Assembly (NCBI GenBank): GCA_027604505.1
Contig: JADIIX010000075.1
Coordinates: 44,045 to 108,044, forward strand
DNA length: 64,000 bases
Direction: 5' to 3'
From: Gonapodya sp. JEL0774
Taxonomy: Eukaryota; Monoblepharomycota; Monoblepharidomycetes; Monoblepharidales; Gonapodyaceae
The notes beneath the pieces are model-generated. The model made no database searches, was not told the DNA's origin, and was given only the letters and a program-made list of their open reading frames with translations. The translations under genes and the position numbers were made by a program. Below, in pieces: positions 43,501-54,844 of the stretch (position 1 is the first letter of the stretch; each line of letters starts with the position of its first letter).

Positions 43501-44026
43501 AGAGGAGTCTGGTCACTGTGACCGCTGGAAAAGTCACCAGACCACCAATGTCCATTTTCAAACGTACCTCCTTAACAGTGGTATTGTAAGCAGCTGTGTA
43601 CTTCATGTAAAGGTCTGCCAGGTCCTTGACAGCAACATTTATGTCCACCGTTTGGTCCCCGTCACTGAAATCCGAGCCTATTCAGAGAGCGAAGACGTTT
43701 CCAGATACAATTCATTTGATTGGTGCACAATAACAGCGTGGAGGCACAATATTGTGAATCCTAACATCTTCGAAATTCAGATGCAGACATTCACCATCAG
43801 AAACACCATCTCTCTCTCCCAAATCCCTGACCAGTCCCGCGACTGTTTCCACCAGTGATTCAATCAGATTATCCGGTAGATCGTTCTCTAGGACGACTCT
43901 TCGTACCGCAGCGACAATAAGATCACCACGAGTGATGTCGATGGACACCGGGACCAAGTCTCCGTTCTCGTCCGAGAGATTAATTGTCACGAATGCATCA
44001 CGGGAGCTGCGCTCAGGACGATCCAT
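40522..44026 (-). CDS. FERRY3/C12orf4-like protein with UBA-like segment
   Basis: A large multi-exon protein starting at ATG 44026 (MDRPERSSRDAFVTINLSDE). The first exon has a strand-rich domain. The second has DLADLYMKYTAAYNTTVKEV and a coiled coil (RLAERVDELWRHRAFALADL, RRHAEEVEAAQQKV). The third (about 43140-42310) has further coiled coil (QRRDFRTFVELLYERHKAAL), disordered Ser-rich sequence, and MAQDLTDMGFDKELSHAALE, which looks like a UBA fold. Then come IRLLVLPQSNLFRHPRD, TRLNGVLLLVTKKEWERW, and a last exon with LRNELTTRSPVISGYRHLLR, LTIPLLF and LRRAEVVLKATKGFMIE, ending at 40522. This order resembles my memory of C12orf4/FERRY3, an endosomal Rab5 effector subunit. That match is from memory and moderate. 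Confidence 0.6.
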
Positions 44027-44172
44027 TTACTGAAAATCCGAACAAACTTGATTGTGGTGTACGAAAGTATTTTATATTTACATGATTACATTCGGGACTA
44101 TGTACACTTGGCTTGCCAATTCTTCGACTGCGCGCAACGATCATCCCCTCTCTCCCTTTTTGTTCCGAGTAA

Positions 44173-45937
44173 CTAAGCGGTCACCTCTTCATCGTCCTTT
44201 GTGTTATCCACAAGATTCCATTTTGACATGACCGGAACGAGAATCCCACCCAAAAGAAGTTGGCTGGCATGATAAAGGAGGAGGGGGATGGAATAAAGTC
44301 CCAGGTTAGGGTCGTGATCGTAGCTTTAATGTAGGTGTGAGTTGGATTGTGTGAAGAACACGACAAAAGGAATGGTGGCTCACAGGATGTTTATTATCTG
44401 AAGTAAGGACAGGCTGCATAGTCAGCTTCCACCAGAGAACGACACAATGGAGTGATGTCGCAAACGTACCGGTATTCCCAATGCAATTGTCTTCGTGGAT
44501 GCCACAAACAATACTGCCGTCGTGTCTGCCCTCGTTAAAGACCAGCCAGCCCTGCGAAGCCAGGTCAGAACATAATGCAGGTAATACCAGCCAATCGAGA
44601 GGCTACAGATGAAGAAGAACATAGAGAAATTGAGAAAGAGAACCACAACGAGGTCAGGTGCCGCGACCGATATGCGGGCTGCAAAAGTCTGCAAAGGAAT
44701 CGCCGGCACAACGAGCTCACTGTTTATGAAGATGTGTCAGTCATGTGGTTTAAATTTAAAGCAACTCACATCACAGAAGGTGCTCCAAACAAGGAGGAGA
44801 ATCATGCAGTTACCTGTGGTGGGTGACTGGTCAGCCTCACCACGCCGTACAAGAGCCATTGTTGCTCACCAAAGGTGCTAAAGCTTACGTATCTTTGCAG
44901 AAACTCGACCCATTTTGGTCGAAATATGTGAACAACCTGCCCCAGAAGAAGCGGGATTCTGTTGGGCAAACGTTGGTCAGGATTGCCTTCCCTTCCTCTG
45001 GACACCAGACGCAGAATCGCACAAAACTGTCACAGACAAGTCCATGAAAAGCTTCCCGTAGTCTACTGAGGCAGCTTGTCCGAGGTAACCCAGTATCAAA
45101 AATGGCGTAACAAAAATGCCCAAGATATTGCCTAGGAGATCCCAAGAGTTGAACATACCGGGTACAGTTTGCGGAAGGATTCTTTACGCTCACCAATAAC
45201 AGAGTTGATAATGGATACAGCTTCATTGCCGCCCGCATTTCGTGTCATAATTGTGTTGGAAGAGACTGTGGTGGGGGCACTCATGCAAATAACAAACCTG
45301 GGAACAGCGCTCGTTGACAGGGGGAATCTTCAATTGGTATGATTTATTCACATACCCATCCAACAGGGCACCATTGATACCAGTGCGTTTCAACCCGCTC
45401 GAAATGCCCCAACCAAGAACGGGCATCAGTCCCAGACTCAAAAGCTGAGTGACTTTGGTGACGATGACGCCGATATTTGAGCGAGATCAATCAAGATTGC
45501 TGAATTGACGTCCAAGCAAGATGGTCCAATTTGCACTCACTAATGTGAACTCTCCACATCAGAACGCTCTTCACTAAGACTTGAGACTTGAGTGACATTC
45601 CCGAAAACAAGAAAATAAAGGCCACCCCGACATATTTTAGTGAATATTGAGAAGCAATGTAGCCCCCCTTCTTTCCCAGAGGTGGATATGCGGCTGTCAG
45701 GTGCAGCCAGATCAGAATTGGCCGACGATTCCCTTATTCCCTCCACAGAACATTCCACGTACCTGCTAGTCCGATCGCCATTCCAAGGCCGAAGAGGAAC
45801 CAATGTGTTCCAAAAAACATACTTATCCTGGTCCACAGATTCCGAGGTGTTGTGGACGGAGAAACAGCATTTGGACTGGGAGCACCACCTTGTTCTTTCA
45901 CGTCCTTGTCCTTTGATTCTAATGATGACTGCTCCAT
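44173..45937 (-). CDS. RCH1: RCH1/SLC10A7-type bile acid:sodium symporter family protein
   Basis: A ten-span membrane protein of the SLC10A7/Rch1 branch, linked in yeasts to control of calcium uptake. It starts at ATG 45937 (MEQSSLESKDKDVKEQGG), followed by WFLFGLGMAIGLAGT as first span. The family core is clear in the exon MSAPTTVSSNTIMTRNAGGN plus EAVSIINSVIG, corresponding to the crossover region. Later, VVLFLNFSMFFFICSLSIGW, LTRADTTAVLFVASTKTIAL plus GIPV, and LLLYHASQLLLGGILVPVMS match the C-terminal half. The stop is TAG 44173-44175 after a charged cytosolic tail. At least six short introns break it. No lesion was noticed. Confidence 0.88.
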
Positions 45938-46527
45938 CGAGAAAGATCTATGCCACTGATTTCGACCGTTGTGGTGGAGATACTACGACGGGAAAGAGAA
46001 CTTATGTCTTTCGCTATCGGAGGCAAAATCATTATCAGGGCGGTGGCCGCAGCAGACGGAGTGAAGGTGTGCGCATGGAAAGAATTCGTTTGCGAATGCG
46101 AAGGGACAGGTTTGCTACAAAGTACAGGAGTCAGGCACGTCCCAGTCGTGGCGCTTTCCGGCAGGGCCTTGCGGCGCTCTCCTCTTGTGGGATATCCGGT
46201 ACGCATATACACAATTACATTATACGTAATTCCGATTCAGGTGCACATATGTGAGCTGAACCTCAATGCTGAAATGAAAATAATTATAATTGGGCAGCCT
46301 CGAGAAGTCAAATTTCACCATATGTATAGGCGTGGGATTCTTCCGCCGATCGGCGTGGCCTTTGAGCAACAAACCACGGGCAGGTTATTTCCAAAATGAA
46401 CGGTATTTCTTGTGGCACCGTTCAGTATGAACGGGAAATTTGGTATTGCAGTTTGCAGCGCTTTTAATGCGCTAATCTATGGTTTGCGACATTTATACAC
46501 AATCCGCCAAAAGCTATCGTATGCCAA
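45938..46527. other. Intergenic, no gene seen
   Basis: About 590 bp between two minus-strand genes. Plus-strand frames here are antisense or chance. It includes the presumed promoter of RCH1. Confidence 0.4.
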
Positions 46528-47822
46528 TCACATTAGCCTGTGTCCAGTCATTTTCCGTGCAATATTAATGGAAACCTGCAAATGCCGACCTTCAAAACCG
46601 TCTCGCACCCTGCCCTTGGTGTCTCCAAAGAAGCCCCCGCGCCGTAAACGGGGCAGACATAGTTCGTTAAATGGCATAAAACGATCGACGAAGTCCTGGT
46701 GAAAGAGCGAGCGAGTTTTGTTCAATTTCGGAGGAGTTGTAGAGATGGTGTGTTGACCAGCGAGTTCGGTGAATTGAAAGACTGTGCAGAAATGGCCACA
46801 GGCGGGGAGCCTCTCACCTTTATTTGTTCATCTGTCATACCTGCCTTCCCCTTCGCCTTCATCTCATCCTCAGCTTGTTGTCGCCACACGTACGAGAAGT
46901 TGTAGTCCTCTGCGTCAATGTGCACAAAGCAGTCGAACCATTTCCACAAAGTGCGCTCATACTCCTTCAGTTCCTCGTTGAGCACGTGAAGATGCTGCAG
47001 CGGGTACCTTCGGCAGTGGCCGTTTGGGTCATCGAATGAGGCAGTGTACGCCTTTTCCAGTTCCGCGTCGTCTAACGCCCGAAACCCTGCCATCCACCCT
47101 TCAAAAATTACAATGTCCACGGGACAGGTGACTTTGTGCCACGTCGACTCCGGCGCACGGTCTCCACGGCCCTGATGTGCGGACTTCTCGTAGGCGGGTA
47201 GAGCGACGGTGAGTTCCTTAGGGTCGGTACGAGGATTTCGCAACGCGGTGGCGGATTTGTCCAAGATAGCCTGAAAGGTGGAAATAGCGAGTGGGAGGTC
47301 GTGTGTTCCAGGGTCGCCCCGAAATTGGAGCAGAAGGTTGTCGGGGTGGGCTTTGGAGAGTGCAGACTGGTCCTCGTAAGTCAGGTAGACTGGGGGACAG
47401 AGACCCCATGGAGGCAGGAGTTGCGTTCAAGGTCGAAGCGAGCTCGGATGGAATCGGTCATTTAGAACAAGCAAAAAAACACTCACCATCGTCTAGGGAG
47501 AGAAATGCGAGCTTGAGGCAGAATGGTGGGGACGACAAGATCCGGTGCAATCCATTTGTGAGCGAGGTCTTGCCTGCCCCTGCATCAACGCCGATACACC
47601 ATTTAGCACAGAATTTCACAAGCCATGAGTGTCAAAATGTCCGATGCGCGTACCTTGAGGGCCGGATATGCAGACATAGAGGGGTTTTCGGTTTGATTTG
47701 GAGGATTCAGGTCGCAGTGAATGGAGCCAGGAGAGGATCTGGAGGGCGATGAGCACTGTCTTTGGGTCATGCTGTGGAGCCACGCGAATTGACGGTTTTC
47801 GCTTTGACTGCTCAGCACCCAT
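46528..47822 (-). CDS. TDA10: Tda10-like P-loop kinase (glycerate kinase/uridine kinase-like)
   Basis: A soluble ATP-binding kinase of the Tda10/GLYK group. It starts at ATG 47822 (MGAEQSKRKPSIRVAPQHD). PLYVCISGPQG at the end of exon 1 joins across an intron to AGAGKTSLTNGLHRIL, completing the Walker A motif. Next come FLSLDD, STYEDQSALSKAHPDNLLLQ and FRGDPGTHDLPLAISTFQAI, then CPVDIVIFEGWMAGF (Walker B-like with EGW), GHCRRYPLQHLHVLNEELKE and DYNFSYVWRQQAEDEM. The last exon gives DRFMPFNELCLPRLRRGG and HLQVSINIARKMTG, ending at 46528. All are hallmarks of the family in the right order. An upstream in-frame extension exists but is less likely. Confidence 0.86.
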
Positions 47823-48623
47823 TTTGCGATGGAGTTCTTTGATTGCGTTTCGGGTTTTTGGGCTCGGCCGATTTCACACTTGGAAATCGGCCTTTGGTCA
47901 CTTTGTAAGGCATCAAGCCCTCCCACCACCACCCCAGAACTTTGAGCTCCCCCTTTACAGCCGAACCTCCACAACTGCAAACCGTTGGGAAAGGGGTCAG
48001 CCCTGCAGTTAGACAGCGTTTGCCCTCCTAGAGGTTGCCTTCCAAACCTGTAATTTTCAAATCCCATAATACGCTTCTGCGCCAGATTAACAGAGCAGTT
48101 CTTTTGTCAATTTATCTTTTTCTTCTGCGTTTCATGCTTGGAACCGAGGTGGAACGGGTTGATCGAGGTGATGTTGGTCGCCCCACGCCTCGCAACTACG
48201 TCTTCATGGACACATCTCGCAACACCTCAAACCCACACCACCATTCACTAACCGGGTGGCAAATCAACGTTATCTACCGCGAATCATCAATTATTCTCAT
48301 CTTCGAGGTCCCTCACTTTTCAGTGTGCCTTGTCGGTCCTTCATCTTCCCTCCCTGTCGTCTCTAACATAAACACAACCTCCTGATGTCACGTGAATGAA
48401 TCTATTTGACAGTAACCATCTGTAGCGCTACACAACAATCTATTGATACATTGCTCCGTCTTACCCACACCCCATGTGGGGGCGGGGCGCATCAGAATTC
48501 ACTGATCTTCACTGATGCCGTTCAATCACAAGAGCGAACCGCCAGCTTAACCCTCCTATATTCTGCTTCTTATTTGTTGCTTCTGCGCTTTAAGCATCCA
48601 ACGAATACCCCATATAAGGAATC
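47823..48623. other. Divergent intergenic region
   Basis: About 800 bp between the kinase (minus) and the carboxypeptidase relic (plus). Frames present are short. No RNA gene or repeat was recognised. Confidence 0.4.
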
Positions 48624-51600
48624 ATGGAGTCGCGTCGTTCGAATGCTTTTCCAGAGCGAGGGTCGTGTTCCTCTTCCCTGCTAACGAGAACGCTTCCGCA
48701 CCAAGGAAAGCAGCATCAACTGCTCCGCTTAAACACGATCCCTGCGTCATCAAAGCCGCAGCATCGATTTCGCTCACGAATCTCCCCCTAGTCACTTCAT
48801 TATCCAGTACAAGACTTCCAGTTCCGAGTGTACCACGGAAGTCGCCGCCATCCCTCATTGACAAGCACACGGATTCAGTTAAAGCTACTCGGCAAATGAA
48901 TGTGTCCCGGCCTGTAAGGGCTCTGGAGAGGATTCTGGTTGCTGCCCTGGATGCCGAAAGAATTGTTCTTTCAAGTCCCAAGCGTCTCACTCCCAGTACT
49001 CCCACAACCAACAACAAGAAAATTCCCATCTCTGCCAATTCTCTACCAGATTTGCATGTGTCAAAGCTGGAGCCCTCTGCTCTCTGACATTCGGCCCACA
49101 ATCCGGCAACTTGCCTCCCTCATCCAGGAGTTCCAGTTTCGAATCATCCTGAACATGAAATGGAGGCCTGACTCGCCCTCTCCGGGGATATGGACAGAGG
49201 AGCTCACGTAGTGGTGTGCGATGCCCGGGTAATCATGCTTGCAATCGACACACTGCAAGTGCTCGGGTCCCGCACCACGCCACCTTCACATATGCCCTTG
49301 CTCCTGGACGGAATTGCCGCAGCTACAACTATACTCTCGTTGTTTGCTCACAGCGCTCGCCGGGGAAGACCAAATGATCCGCATGTCTCTGCTTTCATAA
49401 AACAATGGAGACTACCTATTGTCTATGACAAGATGGTGGCTTCCACAGTGGATAAAGTAACCTCTCAGCACCGAACACCCCCAAAGACGCTACACCTTCT
49501 GGACAGGCACATCCTTATCCGCCATCAAAAGTCAAACCGCTGTCTTCCACATAGTGACAACATCCTCTACCTTCACCCTTTCCTCGCCTCGCTGGCTTCA
49601 CTGTCCTCCGCACTCGCTCAAATCCTCCCAGTGTATGCCATCAACAATCTGAAAGTACAAGGCGATGAGGACGGAACCTTCCCAGAATCGGTACCAACCT
49701 CGCTCTACGTTTCCAACATCCCGCAACTTTCCGGAATTGTCGTTTCAATGATGGACGTTGTCATAACCTGTTCCACAGCGGGTGAGTTCAGTGTCCAGCA
49801 GAAGCTCCACGACAACACGGCCGGTCATAAGTAGATGTCGCTTTCGTGCATGCGGATGCACATTTCAAACAGACTCACGAATACACAACATCTCGGAGAC
49901 TTCAAATTTGGCTACTGCCACACTCTCTCTGGTTTTCCGTTTAAGGCCGTCCGCTAACCAAGGTGTGCTTGCTAGCGCTCTCGGTCTGCTGACCGTGCTC
50001 AGCAAGAACCGTGAGCTTACCATTTTCACCACATCGAACCAAAATTAGCTCATCGCAGAACGTGGTACCCTTGCACCTTACTAGACCGGCTTGCGAGCAT
50101 GATTTGGATCGGTGGTGTCATTGAACGCCCGACAAAGTACATCCTGAAGGCCAACAAGGCGGATCTCACAGGCTGGACGTCAGCGTTGGCTTTGGTTAAG
50201 AGTTTTGCGGGAAACGGTGGGTCGAAATCTTCCGTGCGATCCTTGAATGATCTGGCCAGTTCAGTGCTCGTAGTTCCGATTATTGCTCAAGGTGCTACGA
50301 AATTCTGGCATTTTGCACAGAAAGAGGAGTTCGGAGCACTCATGTATCAAGAACTTTTAATGAAACAGCGGCTAGACACACTCACCGCACACCCTAGTCT
50401 CCCAGGATACACGAGAAGCGACGGAATAGTGAAAGTGCAGAATGAAACATTGAGCATCATCAAGGCGTATTTTGTTCTAGGTGCGTTCGAGAGAAAATTT
50501 ATTTTTGGCGATGTGTGGGGTACTGCTGTACATGTCGTTCGCTGGAATACCTGTAATTCCCGGCTCCCGCCTGCAGAGACTTCGAGGCGTGTTCGGGCTT
50601 CTCGCTTCTACAGTCGCACCTCCAACACCATCTCTCTACTCCGACAAAAGCTATTTCTTTGGTGTCGAGAGATACTGCGTCATCCCTCCTCGTTCAAGCG
50701 CTTTATGCTGCTCTCGAACCGACTACTTTTGTACTGGAACAGTCTGCGGTGACGAAAAACATTGAGATCAATCTCCCCAGAATAGATGACGATGCGAATT
50801 GGTCTTGGGATGTCCGCACTATGTTTCCGGAATTATATCCAGACGTTCTGAGTGAACCCGTGGCCCATCCCCCTCCCGACTCAGAAACACCTCCCGTCGA
50901 ACTCCCTCACAGATCCACTGGCCCTCTCATATTCGAGCAGCTGTCTCGAGCTCCAAACCTCCTTCCAACTACTATATCCGGATACATCGATAGAGTGATT
51001 AGAGGCGGGCACCAGAGCTCGTGTTTGATCGCTTGAGCAGAGTGCATGCGAGCAGCAGTGGTCTCCAGTTTGAGTCGCGTTTCGAGGGAGGGAAATCGGC
51101 CATCGCATTTAAAGTTCGTGATACTTATTGCATTGAGTGGGCTCACTTTAAGGACACGAGGAGTAAGGTCTCTGCCACATAATATGACTTGCTCATCTCC
51201 TTCGACACACCGCCAGGGCGTCATGGACAATGGTATTTCTTCTCAGTGTCGGGCATGCACCCCGGGACCAACTATCGCCTTAGCATTATCAATATGGTGC
51301 GACCTTCCTCCCTGTTCAACAGGGGGTGCAGCCGAGCGTTGACTCCATGAAAGAGAAGGTCTGGAAGAGGAAAGGTGAAGGAGTGATACAGTTTCGGTAA
51401 GAAGTCAAAAATGGGTTTTGTTCGACGAGCAAGTAAACGCAGTTTACGGCTGGGACAACAGAAATCACTACACATGACCAGTGAATAGCGATGAGGGGTC
51501 CACAGAGTTGATACCTGCGCCTTTCACCAAATCCACGTACTCGACGCTCACGTTTGTACTACAAAACTCAAATGAAGCAACAGATACTCTTTTCGTTGCA

Positions 51601-52248
51601 TCTGGTGTAGCGTTCACCTCCACCGATCTCTGGCGGTATTTTGGTTCGCATCACAAAGGAAAAGTTCGTCACAGAATGTGGATTTGCTTTTCTTCTTTAA
51701 CTTATGTTGTTCCTTCCTTCCCGGGACAGAGGAAGCATCGTCCAAGGAGTGTCTTTGTGCAGAACATTGGGAGGGAGAGTCGCCGAGGTTCTGACTGTCA
51801 CGGACTTCAATTGCCGATGGTGAGTCTTCCAAATGAGCCACAACCCAGCGGGTTTTGAGAAGGTGTTTCCCACGATCCTAAAACAGATCTCCCCGATGTT
51901 TGCACTTGGGTCTTGCAGCTTTGGAGCTCAGTCCACCAAGCTGCATTCGGCACGCGTGGTCGCTTGGCAGGAGTTTAGAATCGCTCATTCGTTCATTATC
52001 GGGATCTCGTAATGTGGATGTGATTTTGGGATGTTTGCTGGACTGCAATTCTCACTGGAGGACTTCGAGTTGATGGGGAAGTTGATAGGAAAAAGCGTCG
52101 CCCAGTTTGGGAGCGTTATGACAAGGGATGATTGTAAGACCAACGCCGGTGAGCTCCCGACTTCTCACAGTTCTGATGAACTCTTGTGTTTGCAGGCGGG
52201 CTTCACTCAAGGACTAGTGCAGAGAGTTCAGGTACTGAAGAAACCTAA
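48624..52248 (+). pseudogene. Cytosolic carboxypeptidase (CCP/Nna1) relic lacking catalytic core
   Basis: A M14D carboxypeptidase relative; functional members remove glutamates from tubulin tails. An ARM-like N-terminal part runs from about 48624 to 51036 (ALERILVAALDAERIV, LHPFLASLASLSSALAQILP). The CCP N-domain then reads LQFESRFEGG, YDLLISFDTPPGRHGQWYFF plus SVSGMHPGTNYRLSIINM. TYSTLTFVLQN and VSLCRTLGGRVAEVLTVTDF follow. Only about 40 bp of intron then separates this from FPTILKQISPMFALGSCSF, RVVAWQEFRIAHSF and CGCDFGMFAGLQFS, which belong after the catalytic domain. The zinc-binding HPGE, NPDGV, R and HGH blocks are missing. The catalytic Glu position reads Gly. In-frame stops occur at 52010 and probably 51180, and a G-run frameshift at 51322-51326. 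Confidence 0.82.
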
Positions 52249-52393
52249 CAACACATAGATAAAGGTAGAATTCGAAGGGCAAGAAAAGAATTTATACCGT
52301 TTAGTGTTCACGTCGGAAGTTTCATTTTGTGCGAAGATGATCGATCACTCCTGAACTACACCAATCATCGCAAACATTGATAAATATAATTAC

Positions 52394-53239
52394 ATGTCTC
52401 GAAAGCAACAACTTCTGTCCCCCCACGGGATCCCTCCACAGCCTTTTTTTCTATCATACAAATATCGGACCCAGTTCGCTTCCGATGACCCAACTCAATC
52501 ACTCTCATCGGGATTACAACCGAAACACTCTGCACAACGACCGAAAGAAACTGCAAACGGAACAACTCCATCCATAGTATCTCCGATAACTACCAGTGAG
52601 AATGATGCTGCTGCTCTCAAGGAAGTCCCAAAGGATAATGGTCCGACCAAAAGTCAAACGTACTTGAAAATGCAGGAGGAGCGAGAGGTATTGAGTCCCC
52701 GCGCGAAGGTAAATGTCACACTCAAAGAATCAATCGTGAATCTAGGAGGCTATACGCCGCCGCAAAATGAAATTACCTGGCCCTCAATCATATTGGGGAG
52801 GGCCAGCAGCGGTTGCAGGATGCTCTTTGGCAAAGAAAGCCTTTGAAAGAATGCGAGAGAACAATCTCAAAGAAACTCACCGGAGGTAATATAAAGCTCT
52901 TGCTTATTTGTAACTGTAGGATCTCCGGTCTGTTTCTCAACAGGGGTGTTTTAGGAACGAAGAAATTCTGTTCCTAATCGAGGGTCAAGTTTCAAGGTAA
53001 GGAAATAAATTCACCCATCACTCTCAGTGACTTTACTCTGACATTGCTCAATAGCTTTGATGCCCTCAAATTGAAGGTTTGTTTCCATTGGAATATTTTA
53101 AGTGTCTGAAACCAAAAAACCTACTGACTTAATTCACACTCCGAAACAGGAGCTACTGACACCCACAACAGAGAATATTGTTACTGGTCTGCTCTCCAGG
53201 AGAGATAGACTAAGGGTTGAGAAGTTGCTTGAAAAGTAA
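52394..53239 (+). CDS. Unknown 202-residue protein, five small exons
   Basis: Exons 52394-52708, 52746-52885, 52955-52996, 53055-53076 (22 nt) and 53150-53239 join in phase to 202 codons and TAA. Introns are 37 to 73 bp with GT-AG ends. The N-terminal half is Ser/Pro/Thr-rich (MSRKQQLLSPHGIPPQPFF). The second exon gives a basic helix (EAIRRRKMKLPGPQSYWGGP, AKKAFERMRENNLKE). The end reads NEEILFLIEGQVSSFDALKL and a helix, NIVTGLLSRRDRLRVEKLLE. No domain was recognised. The consistent phasing through five exons is the main support. It directly follows the carboxypeptidase relic and is the last well-formed gene before the repeat-rich region. Confidence 0.62.
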
Positions 53240-53400
53240 TGGTCACAGGACAAGAGCTCAAATTTTAAAGCAGCAGGCAGGTTGGATGGTATCTAGAATC
53301 TGCATAACTTAAATTATTATGCTAAAACAGCACTTTTATCATTGTTTCAAAAAGAGACTATTTGCCCAATTGTACTTGTGTAGTGGATGTCCACAGTGTA
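53240..53400. other. Boundary between gene-rich and repeat-rich sequence
   Basis: Short AT-richer stretch without a gene. Base usage changes after this point to CpG-poor, TG/CA-rich sequence. Confidence 0.4.
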
Positions 53401-53519
53401 CAGCCACCAAGACCAAGACGGACCTCTGACCCTGTATTGCCAAGTTCACTGGCCCATACAGGGAAAGAGTGTTCTCATTCTACCATTCCCCCTCCGAGGT
53501 CTCTGCTCAGAAGGAGGCC

Positions 53520-54110
53520 AACAAGATCTAGTGCCAATTGCTAGTCTTGGCACGCCATTGGTCCCCAAGGGTTTCGGAGATGAGCTTGTTGTGTCCCTCA
53601 ATACCGCCCATCATTGCTCCAATGATGCTGCCAACCACACCATTGCTGAGGTTATGCGATCCAATGGTGATGCACACTAGCTTTCAGACAAAGCTCTTGT
53701 ATTTCTTGCCCCATATAACGTTCTTTCCTTGATGGAAACACTCAAAGCCTTGGTCACGCAGTTGATTTGGCTTGCCGGAGGCATCACCCTCCACAAAAGG
53801 CTCCTTACTGAGTGGGATTCCCTTGACGACAAAAAGCTCTTGTACTTTGACTTCTGTGTTTGGGCCAACAAGACCACCTGTTATGTTGCAGAGCCTCTCG
53901 TTGCAGCATCTTGCACCTCAATACCTGGCATAAAAATTGGACACCAGTCACCAATTAGGGCATGGACAAACTTCTTGACAGCCTGCAGGTTTTGACCTAC
54001 AGAGCCCTTCAATGGTGAATTGTCAACACCATCTTTCCCTTCCATTCCGTTAAGGTACACCCTGACACTCCCATCAAAGTCTCCCCAGGAAAGGAATCTC
54101 AGCACTCTCT
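53520..54110 (-). pseudogene. Decayed coding sequence of unknown family
   Basis: Minus-strand blocks of protein-like sequence lie close together but are split by stops. Examples are FLSWGDFDGSVRVYLNGMEG and LQAVKKFVHALIGDWCPIFM (54105-53885), EVKVQELFVVKGIPLSKEPF (about 53860) and ITIGSHNLSNGVVGSIIGAM (about 53670-53600). They read as one degraded gene, perhaps from a mobile element. I do not recognise the family. Confidence 0.35.
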
Positions 54111-54840
54111 GCAGTTGCAGGGATTGCTTCAGCAGCCTTCTTCCTCACCCAGCAGTGCGCTCATAGCCCTCGCCAAGGCCAAACAGAAGACAGATGGCAA
54201 GTTGGCTTCAGGTTCCTTCAAGGCAAAGAACCCTGTTTTAGAGCCCTTTTGATCCACCCCCCCTCCTGTAGTGGGCTGTCACTACTCATGGATCCTAGCC
54301 CTCTATGAACAGGGTGGGTGGCCCAGTGATATGCCTGGAGTGTGAGATGTGATCTTATCGTGTGTAGCTATCTGTGTCTTATATACATGTGTGAGCTGTG
54401 GTTACACTGCCCAGGTCTCATTTGAGGTGTCAATACAACCTGCCACAGGTCTCATATCAGGTGTCAATACAACACACACCCTGCTCTTCCTAAGCAGACG
54501 ACCTCAGACTCAATATAGAGAAACCAGAGCGAATAAATGAAAAAACCTCTGGCATACACAGTGTAAGTCTTGCTCTTACAAGCAGTAATTTCAGAGCCCT
54601 TGTGTCAATGAATGCAGAACCATAGAGGAAAAACAGAGAAAAACTGTTGAATCAGTTTAGTCAGCTTAGAGTAACCCTATGCCGTGTAATGAGATTGTTT
54701 GTGGCCCATTGCTGTAAACATATGGCAAACCCAGTTGTAGAATGCACAGGGATGTCATACTCAACTTGAATGGGCAGTAAATAGTGTATCCAATCATTCT
54801 GAGATTTGGTTGAAATTTATGCATATAATGCATCAACCAT
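54111..54840. other. Non-coding, no feature recognised
   Basis: Stop-rich on both strands. A short direct repeat occurs at about 54415-54475 (GTCTCAT-T-AGGTGTCAATACAAC twice). Confidence 0.35.
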
Positions 54841-54844
54841 TGGT

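Noticed and set aside
48622-49101. Minus-strand frame of 159 codons
   Set aside because: It is antisense to the N-terminal exons of the carboxypeptidase relic.
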